NCBI GenBank assembly: GCA_033964015.1
Contig: CM066925.1
Location: forward strand, 8,408,435 to 8,472,434
Direction: 5' to 3'
From: Scolanthus callimorphus
Lineage: Eukaryota > Cnidaria > Anthozoa > Actiniaria > Edwardsiidae
DNA length: 64,000 nucleotides
The notes under the pieces are model-generated. The model was not told where the DNA came from and ran no database searches. It saw nothing but the letters and a program-made list of their open reading frames with translations. A program made the position numbers and the translations under genes. Positions 55,510-64,000 of the stretch are shown piece by piece. Within the stretch, counting starts at the first letter, position 1; each line of letters begins with the position of its first letter.

Positions 55510-57843
55510 AATAGAAGTAAATGTGTGGCGAGGGTGGCATGATCCTGGTGACAGATATTTGCGCGCATCGGTAGGTTTTACATAGAGGTCTGTAGAAACC
55601 GCGCCATTGCTCTTGAACCTATAAAATATCCAAGAATTCTACCTTATCTATTCTGCTCGTGCGGTGGTATTACCGGTAAACGAAATAAACCATGAATAGA
55701 ATGAAGCGTCATCGCCAACCCACCCACCTACCACCCAAGTCATCAATAAACTAGCTCATGATCTCTAGACCGATGCGCCGATCTCTAGGCGCGTTTCCGA
55801 TGCGGTGTACAGAACGTTGTTAGTAAAAACAAATGACATAACTGTCAAGAACTGGTGATAATACCCCACCCGTAGGAATATCCTTAGCAGCTCTGTACCA
55901 CTTCCCGATACTGAAATCTATTATTCGTGGTAGTTCATCTCTAATCAAGTCACTCAATATGTCTGGTACTCTGTAGACCACTGCGGTCTACATTGTAACA
56001 GGTAGCATGACATGTCCCAATGCCGTGATTGCTAATTCAGGCTGAATGCAATAGGCCTGGCGTGTTCGATAAGAGACCAGCTTTGCATTTTAATCAGGGC
56101 ATCTGTGCTTTCCCTCACGAGATCCGAACAGTAGTCGTGTTGAAGGTTCTTGAGTATTTTTATATTTTAGACATGATGAACTTGTCTGCTACGACTGAAC
56201 GGACCATTTCTTTGAGCAGTAACAAGTCATATCGGAGGCTTTACTTCCGGCACCAGTTCTTCCTGTTTTATCTTTTGGATCTTAAACAGAGGGTAAACTA
56301 AGGCGCCGAAGCATATTCATATGCGTACGTACATCCCATTTCATTCCCTTATATACACGCACAAACATATTTAAATTATTTCAGCTTTATTCCTCGCACA
56401 TTTGTAGACTGGAAGTCACTCTCTCAAATCTCTGTAAATATTGCTTTAGCTACCGACGGGGACAACACCAGTTCCGTCAACACTTAATCACAATGTAATT
56501 ACCGCTGACCATCCACAAATAAAGCCAACACTGCTTACAAGTGGGCCAGAATTCGCCCGGTCAAATATTCGTCCGGAACCGTGTAACCGGGGTCTCAGCG
56601 TCCATGATTTTTGCACCAGAGATCATTGATCTCTGTCGCGCAAGCGTGCAAAATCTTCTGAATCTCGAGGCGTTGTGTAACCGCCGAGCTCTACTAACAG
56701 CAATGCATCACCTTTATCTGCCTCATTCACCACGAGTTCCCTTTTTTACACGACCCCACAAGCGGCACCGCTTTAATATTCATTGTGTTTAAATAACGTT
56801 ATTATTACTATTAATATTGTTACTGATTTTCTCTTGTATCCATTTTGAGACCTTTCGGTCCTCCCTGTTATGTTGGGCTTTCTCTTAGCGGGAATGACAG
56901 TGTCGGCGCAAACTCCATTGCTAGAATAATAAAATCTCCTGTGTATCTAATCAAAGCAATCTCTTTCTTGGATATGAGTTGACCTTCTAATAATGGGGCG
57001 ACGTAAACAACGGCGAATAGTCACCGAGACAAAGTCACTATAAATGATATCAGACAGTGGGTATGCGCAGTAGGTAATTCTGGAGTTCGCGTTTTTTTTT
57101 GTGTGTTTTAGTATGTTAGTTTAACTAACGGTGCAATATATTTAATTATGAAAAATATTTCACCGAAAGAACGTGTTTCCAACCAAGGCACAGACAACCA
57201 ATTGACATTTGAGCTGAGTTTACTTAACACTCATGCATTGACATGCGCAGTAGACAATTTTGAAGTTAACGCTTCTTTTCTTGAATCGTAGTCAGTTGTA
57301 CTGTCAAGTAAAAGTAAGAAATTTAAAAGAATGAAAAAAATTCGAGTGCTTAAACGTTCTTTTACGATATTTTTCTCAAATTAGACTCGGGTACCCTGGG
57401 GTTTTTTCGCCTATATAAAAACATCCCCTTAACTCGAAACCTATACCACAAATCGACCAGACGAACTACCAGGCATTGATCAGAAGGTCATTTTCTTCAA
57501 GAATCCAGCGCCAAACCTTTACTGTGGTGATGGTTGAAGCAAATCGCCCTCTGCTCCCTGACTGTAGCATCCACAATCATCACTCAGAGGTTTTGCGAAA
57601 GCTACCGGGTTGCTTAGATGCTTGAGCAGGAGACCGTTTTGAAAACACAACTTAAAAACAGTCGGCGCGTAGTTCTTAGAATTTTAGAAACCGCAGAATA
57701 AAATGCGAACAAAGAGATCAATAACAACAGATTACATTGCAACAATAGATTACATTGTAACGATAGATTACAATGTAACAATAGATAACAATGTAGCAAA
57801 AGGTAAGCAACACCTGTGAAACTAACACCTGTCAAAAAAATAT

Positions 57844-59663
57844 CTAGCAAACGGCATATTTCCAGCCTCCAATCTTGTTAATCCTTGTGAAACAGTATTC
57901 AGAAATAAGTAGCTCGTCTTGGCAATGTCGCCTAAAATCTCCTTCCAATGAGAGCCCAATGATCCCTGTCAAAAGAATACCGCCAGCAGATCCACACTGG
58001 GTAATGCTCATGCCTATTGCTTTATCTGTAGGAAGTTTAAATAGATCAGCGGCATTAAGGTACGCGTTAACCGCCAACTCCCCCCACAGAAATCCTTGAA
58101 TACAGGATAAGGTTATAATCACCCAGACCGATGGAACAAAACGGTACCAAGAAGCCAAAGCAAAGAACATAGCTTGTAGAAAAGTTGTCAATGATATCAG
58201 CCACACCTTTTTTATGCGAAAGGTTGATAGTAGTGCTGGACAAAAGGGAGAGATAAGCAGTAGCTCTAACCCTCCAATAGTACGTCCTATAGCAACGCCA
58301 AGAGTATTGAATTTGAAGTGGTCTTGAGGCGAGAAAGGGGCATTTGGAAAGGCCAGTGTTGTAAGAATTGAAAACTGGGATGTATAGGTAGCAAAATAAC
58401 CGACAAATAGGCAAAGCGTTAAAGGAAAACGTGCCAACAGATACTGAGCCTCCCTTTCCAAGTGCCAGCGGTACTTCTCATTTCTTTTACTTCTCCGTTT
58501 ATCTCACTGTCTGTGATTGGTTGGTATTTGGTATATTTGTCCAGCTCCTTTTTGTCTAATGCCACGAAGGCGAGGATGAAGATGCCAAGGATAGATAATG
58601 TACTTGCGACTGTAACACGGGGAGATACGCATGCCCATACTGTCATTCCTAAAAGAGAAAAACAAAACAATTTTGTTTTACTTTTGGCAATGTGTTTAGA
58701 TCATGAAATGCTTCAGTGAATTCACAATTATCCCACCAACAGGAGCCTACATCTACTCCACTTAGGACTAGCCATATGCACAGGAGTAGAAGCGTCTATT
58801 TTTAGACCAGTCATTTTAAACGGAAAATTAATGCATTGAGGGCCTGGCGCCCAGTCACTATGTTCTAAAGAAGAATCCTTAGGTAAGAGTGAGTTTGACG
58901 TTACAAGCATAGAAATCGTCATTTGGGCTGCGCTTCACGCACATAAATAATAATAATTTTGTCATTTGCGCCGTGCAGTTGCGCGCTTGAATAAGTTAGA
59001 GTTAATTACCGAGATTCGAGGCAATAACCCCAATACATCCCAAGGGTCGTAAGCCCGAAAAGAAAATGTTCATGTCCTCGCTTAAAGAAATAGTAGCACT
59101 CCCGCCCGCTAAATAATTACACGTCACTTAGTACACTCCTCACAGACCAAAAGCAAATAGCTTTCTGTACGCTCTGCGTACCTATGTTTCCTTTACCGAG
59201 ACCTTTTATGAATGCCGTATTAGTTACCTGTGTAAAAGAAACTGCTCAGTGAATCTCCCGCATTGAGGCCGATTTGAATGGCTGCAGAAGCCTCAGTCTG
59301 ATGAGATAGCTTTGCCGCCATAACAGCGAACAGGACAATATTCCAAGAAAGGACTATACCAAGAAGTGCACAAGAAAGTAATTGAAGAGGGATTGACTGC
59401 AAGATCACGATTAAGACAGTGCCTAAAGCCACCAACACCCAGCCAGCCACCATTGATGCTTTGTACGGAAACTTAAGTATGAGCCACGGAGCAATAAAAT
59501 TCATCACCAGTACGGGGACTTCAAATGCGACGATGATCAATGTTGAAGGATAATCTGTGCCAGCCAACATGTCTTGAATGGCGAAGAAAAGAACTTTCTG
59601 TGGTGTATGGGCACATACTCCAAATAGAAAAAAACAAAATGCAGTTTTACAGCCTCCTGCCAT
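57844..59663 (-). pseudogene. CLN3: CLN3/battenin-like copy 6 (one one-base deletion)
   Basis: Exon A 59228-59663 is intact (436 nt). Exon C 57844-58648 is 805 nt, one short: aaaggaaaacgtgcc in place of aaaggaaaaacgtgcc at about 58427, an A-run, which splits the frame after SICWHVF. Splice sites are intact and the intron (58649-59227, 579 bp) is the short form, as in copy 4. Exon A differs from copies 2, 3 and 5 at VLVMNFIAPWLIL. Exon C groups with copy 4 (EMRS, FVGYFATY, FSPQDHF, STFRIKKVW) but has QCGSAGG. It would give a full CLN3-like protein if the deletion is a base error. Upstream it lacks the TIR element and foldback. Confidence 0.85.
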
Positions 59664-59858
59664 GTCTTCACTAATGCATATGACGGCTGTTAAAGATAAT
59701 CTCCTTAACAACTTAATATTCAAGTTTTTACATCAGTTGTTGTGCAGTTATCCGTTGAAGTTAAAAATTAACATATTTCTGGAATACATCATTTAGGTAT
59801 TTTACCGGGGTGCATACGAGTATGCAACTACTCATAGTCGCATTTTATCATGATTAAA

Positions 59859-60233
59859 TCAAAAAAGGTTTTTCACAAGTAGAAATCGAAAGTATCGTGA
59901 GCCGACGACATCTAGCTTCACTTCGTCACACAGGAGCGCACTAATATTGTAACCACTGAACCATTCAAAGACAAATAATGTATTAGGATGATTTGCATTA
60001 AGAAACTCACCCTCAAACTTTAGATGATGTGTTCGGCCAACAGGATCGAACAATATCAACAAGACGGGTGAAGCGACCAAGAAATTTCTTAACTCATTTT
60101 GACAAGCTGACAAGTAGTCTATATAGGAAAGTAGGAAAGCCAAACAAGATTGAAAGTAGACTAGTAGACGATCTAGTTGGCTACGCTCAAATGAACGTAA
60201 TATCGCAATTGAAAAGACGACAAACACACTCAT
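59859..60233 (-). other. Conserved upstream frame of CLN3 units, uncertain
   Basis: This 124-codon frame (NELRNFLVASPVLLILFDP, then GRTHHLKFEGEFLNANHPN and DEVKLDVVGSRYFRFLL) lies upstream of copy 6. The last two thirds recur open upstream of copy 1 (28896-29159). In units 2-5 a lost base before GRTHHL shifts the frame. I do not recognise it; it may be a relic exon or chance conservation by duplication. Confidence 0.3.
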
Positions 60234-60373
60234 GCGTCAAGAAATTACCATTTTATTACAAGAATAAATGCTATTCAAACTTGTTATTAGTTTCTTGCAG
60301 TCATTTTCCAAACTTTCGTGCACGTACATATAAATTTGTCGATAGCCGTTTTCCGGCTACCGTGGACTTTTAA

Positions 60374-62121
60374 GGTGACTCATTCTAAATTCAAAATGCA
60401 CCCAACTGTGTCTAGAGCGCAAATCTGCGTCGTCAAACTAACGGCTATAACTTTTGTGTCTTTTCCTCTATTGTTATAATTATTTTTTCAAATCCTACTT
60501 TAATGATGTATAAATATGCTACTGGGAACCGATCTTCCTGAAAACATTTTTAGAAGTCACAATCTAAATTTTTGTGAGGCCCTAATTTCATATTCCGGTC
60601 GTACTAGAAAAAAAAATTGTCGGTTTTTTTGGCTGAAATTTCAGGAGTCGATTCCAGTTGTAGTGATCTCGAATCAAGCGAAATTACAGAAAATTCGTCG
60701 GAACAGAAACGCGGTAATAAAAATACCGTCAGTTATGGTCAACTGTGACCAAAATAGAACGCTGATTCTGGTTGGCTTGAATTAATTTTAATAGTGCTCC
60801 GAAAACTCATTTTTTTGGGCTCTTCCCTCGGCACTATGTTGTATAGCAATGTATTAAACTTTACCGATTTCAAATACCATGAACTACTAAAATGTTTGAA
60901 CATTATCTACCGAGGAAAGAAATTGTGAATGAATTTATTACAAGAATGTCGCATTAAAATGTGTCGTTATTTGGTATTATTTCTTGCTAAGATTTATATA
61001 GACGAGAAGTTTGTGGCATTGGTAAAACTTAGCAACCCGGTTTGACCATTATATTTGCTTATTTGGCATAGAAAAAAATTACAAAGTTACGACATTCGCC
61101 CTCTGGTTTTGCACGCAGATTTGAAGCTCTCTTGTTTATGAACGATAATGAAATCTAAGTTTTTCCAGGGGAGCTCATTAGGCCAAATCTAATCAATAGC
61201 AGTCACGCTCCGAAATAGCAATTGTCTGTTAAGTCCCTATGGAACAAAAAAAGAGTCGACGATAAACGTTTTCTTTGTTCGATGATTAGAGTTGGCCTAC
61301 TATGTCCCCCTGGCAAAATGCGAGATTTCATTACCATTCATAAACAAGACAGCTTCAAATCTGCGTGCATGACCAGAGGGCGACCGCCGTAACTTTAACA
61401 ATTTTCTTCTATATCAAATAAGCACGCAAGATGTTAAACTTGCTTACTAAATATTACCAATGCCACAAGCTTCTCGTCTATATACATCTTAGCAAGAAAT
61501 AATACGTAATAACAACACATTTTAACTCGACATTCTTGTAATAAATTCATTGCGCTTTCACAATTTCTTTCCTCGGTAGATAATGTTCGAACATTTTAGT
61601 ATTTCATGGTATTTACAATCTGACCTTCGGTAAAGTTTAATACATTACTATACAACATAGTGCCGGTGGAAGAGCCTAAAATAATGAGTTTTCGGAGCAC
61701 TATTAAAATTCAATTCAAGCCAAGCAGAATCAGCGTTCTAATCTGGCAAAAGTTGACCATAACTGACGGTATTTTTATTACCGCGTTTCTGTTCCGACGA
61801 ATTTTCTGTAACTTCACTTGATTTGAGATCACTACAACTGGAATCGATTCCTGGAATTTCAGCCAAAAAAACCGGCAAAATTTTTTTCTAGTACGACCGG
61901 AATATGAAATTAGGGCCTCACAAAAATTTAGATTGTGACTTCCAAAAATGTTTTCAAGAAGATCGGTTCCCAGTAGCATATTTATACATCAGTAAAGTAG
62001 GATTTGAAAAAATAATTATAACAATAGAGGAAAAGACACAAAAGTTATAGCCGTTAGTTTGACGACGCAGATTTGCGCTCTAGACACAGTTGGGTGCATT
62101 TTGAATTTAGAATGAGTCACC
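60374..62121. mobile_element. 1.75-kb near-palindrome with TTAA flanks (foldback element)
   Basis: TTAA at 60370-60373 and 62122-62125 brackets inverted arms of about 0.8 kb each, starting GGTGACTCATTCTAAATTC. The spacer of about 100 bp is centred near 61250. The arms have diverged by scattered substitutions, yet each keeps an 89-codon frame in mirror image (60516-60785 plus, 61710-61979 minus; LLGTDL, then SHNLNFCEALISYSGRTRKK). TTAA duplication is the piggyBac signature, but the ends do not start with CCY and no transposase is present. Confidence 0.85.
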
Positions 62122-62125
62122 TTAA

Positions 62126-64000
62126 GTGGCTGTCCGCCTAAGAACGGATCGGTCAAATTTCGCGACATCACCGATTTGCCTGAATTTTTCTGTGCTGGTA
62201 GACCATCCTATATGATGAATAAAAATGGCATTCATTTGATTCGATTGCATTTTTTTTTGTTTTTCTATTTCACTGGATTTGAGTGATTCTCGAAATGCCA
62301 AATTTTTCGATAGAAAATGTCGAATTTTGTTGAGAATGTTCATAGCTATTGCTTGGTCACCTTTGCCTCAAATGAGCTGATTCTTTCATGGGTTTTTAAT
62401 ACGACTCTGTGCTATCAGAAAATATAAAAAGATTGAAGATTTCTGTTATTTGTAAGAAATTATCAAAATTTTAATACACCCACCCTCGGAGGTCGGCCAT
62501 ATGTGAGCAAAACTATGAGTGAGAAATTACTTTATTTCTAGAAAGTGGGACTTCGCCTGACAAAACTAACATCACAGTTTAAATGTACATACACTAATCT
62601 ATGATGTTCAGCATTAAAATGTTAGGTAGCTCTCCTTTAGCGCCCTCGCTTAGCTGCAGGAAAGTCGTAAAAATAAGTTTACGAAGATATAGAAACAAAT
62701 TGCGCATGCGCAGTTTTGCACATTTTTATGCCAGTTTTTTGCTCAAACTAGGTCTGTGTAGCACATTCTCGTACCCAGAGCTCCCCGGCTCGTCTTTTCG
62801 CAGAGGAGACTCAGGGGACATCCATTTGAGGGCCTTCACTCAAGGCCCTCAAATCGGCAGGCGGGTCGATTTGAAAATAAGGTGCAAAAAACCGACGGCT
62901 TGCGCATTTGTGCATTCGAGGGAAATTTATAGTTCTAGTTTTCAGTATTGTTCCAGCTGCGCGACAATTACTGCGCGCAGCTGCGCTCATTGAGCTTGAA
63001 AATGTGTAAAATCCACAGTATTGTTCGACAACTTTTACTCTGATTAAATACTCTTCGCCCTCTCTGAAAGTTTGATTCTTCATGTGTGTTGTATGGCCAA
63101 ATAAAATATTGGAAGCCCTTTTGCAAGCCATACGCTCAAGTGAAAAGTACAGCTTCTTAGTTGGACGAATTCGACTAAACAAATTTGTTTCATAACATAC
63201 CCTTTCATAATAAAAAATAGCATTCCCAAATTTCGAAAGCTAGGATAGTTTAGATAAATTAACTTATCTTAAAGAGATCATGTTCGTAAATCCTCAATTG
63301 GTCACGCAACAAGCGAACATTTACTTTACGAACTGAATCACCTGCAAACATTTTTTCATCGCGCTTGATTGTCGCTTTTGATAAAGTTTGTTTTTAACAA
63401 AATACCCATTTGAAATAGGATGCCGATGTTTAATTTCCTCTGTTGCTTGTTTACTGTTGCGTTTGCTTTTGTCACGCAGAAATCCCTCCAAAATAACGCG
63501 CAAGCTTCTAAGCTAGAAAAAAAAAATCCCTGCAAGATTGCCGGGCAGAAAAACAAATCATACAAGTTCACAAGTATTTTTTATGTAAGGGAGAGAAGTG
63601 ATTGCTGGCCTATATATATATATATATTTAAATTTCTTGTTCGCTTCATTAGACTGCTTGAGGAACGAACGAAATCCCCCCCCCCCTCCTCCCCAAGGTA
63701 TCTAAGGGTCCGTCCTAAGAATGTTGTTGTTCTAGTATACGTGACCCGCAGCGAGAAAAAAATACCTAAGTCTGTCAAAACGCCTTTTTAAGAGTATATC
63801 AGAGGAAAGGCCCCCTATGTTGTGTGGATAACACTTAGCCAGGACTAGCATGTTAGTCAAACCTTAGAGGCATTCTTCAAATGTTTTCTCTCTTTTTGCA
63901 CCGGGAAAGATAGTAACTATGTTTTGCTGTGGTCACATCTTCCTTTTCCTTAAAGTGTGTACAGACCAGAAGGGAGGGGATGTCTCTATTGTTTAATGCT
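62126..64000. other. No gene recognised; NRF1-type palindrome and hairpin
   Basis: TGCGCATGCGCA at 62701-62712 matches the NRF1 site consensus. A hairpin tttgagggcctt/aaggccctcaaa lies at 62825-62853. A (TA)n run is near 63613-63628 and a C run near 63677. Frames at 62601-62993 (plus) and 62811-63182 (minus) overlap and are not recognised. Confidence 0.45.

Larger units (their letters stand above)
54353..57564. mobile_element. 3.2-kb DNA transposon with long TIRs, TA target duplication
   Basis: It interrupts the 3' flank of copy 6: acacgTA before and TAgcatcc after, against acacgtagcatcc in the other units. Ends (t/c)AGTCAGGGAGCAG are inverted, and homology continues inward for about 200 bp: tttgcttcaaccatc, ccacagtaaaggt, tagttcgtctggtcgatttg and agggtacccgagtct. 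The TA duplication suggests a Tc1/mariner-related group, but no transposase frame was recognised. The largest frame (55147-55509, minus, 120 codons) is of unknown type. A second, unrelated foldback sits inside. Confidence 0.85.

Noticed and set aside
60516..61979. Two genes of 89 codons facing each other
   Set aside because: They are the same arm sequence in mirror image inside one palindromic element; kept as a finding, not as genes.
62811..63182. 123-codon minus-strand frame
   Set aside because: Overlaps an equally long plus-strand frame, includes a hairpin, and shows no domain.

Overview
The window is animal nuclear DNA dense in repeats. It has tandem tRNA-Trp genes with Pol III T-run terminators, GT-AG introns, CR1/L2-like LINEs, C2H2 zinc fingers, many short inverted-repeat elements and a 100-base assembly gap. 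The LINE with an SGNH-hydrolase ORF1, the Crypton-type recombinase exon and the abundant foldback elements fit a cnidarian best, probably an anthozoan such as a stony coral. That placement is an inference from repeat style, not from a marker gene.

Layout, left: 0-1 kb holds a hairpin and a TIR element. Six tRNA-Trp-type units lie at 0.9-1.7 kb. Two arrays of one 128-bp satellite, each unit with an E-box and a double CRE palindrome, lie at 3.0-4.3 and 7.5-8.5 kb, separated by an unexplained stretch with a 34-bp perfect palindrome and a hAT-like MITE. 8.5-13.8 kb has no recognisable gene. 13.8-19.2 kb is one decayed LINE on the minus strand, interrupted by a 0.66-kb insert. 19.2-20.45 kb is a frame-broken C2H2 zinc-finger array running into the assembly gap. 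21.66-23.37 kb is a TIR element carrying a 14-bp minisatellite.

Layout, right: the dominant gene content (26.5-59.7 kb) is a minus-strand tandem array of six copies of a two-exon gene of the CLN3/battenin family (lysosomal membrane protein), plus traces of a seventh unit. Exon A encodes the first 145 residues and a split Gly; exon C encodes the other 267 and the stop. Only copy 5 is intact in both exons (413 aa). Copies 2, 3 and 6 carry one-base deletions, nearly all in homopolymers; copy 4 has lost the 5' two thirds of exon A; copy 1 is degenerate. The copies differ by datable events: a MULE-like insertion in the intron of 2, 3 and 5; a TIR element plus foldback about 40 bp upstream of the ATG in 2, 3 and 5 but not 6; a LINE 3' end downstream of 3-6 but not 2; a 3.2-kb TA-flanked transposon downstream of 6; and a recombinase-bearing segment replacing the 5' end of copy 4.

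The last 4 kb has a 1.75-kb near-palindrome with TTAA flanks, then sequence without recognisable genes. Nothing here forms an operon or a multi-gene pathway. The only genes likely to be functional are five tRNA-Trp copies and CLN3-like copy 5, with copies 3 and 6 possible if their frameshifts are assembly errors.
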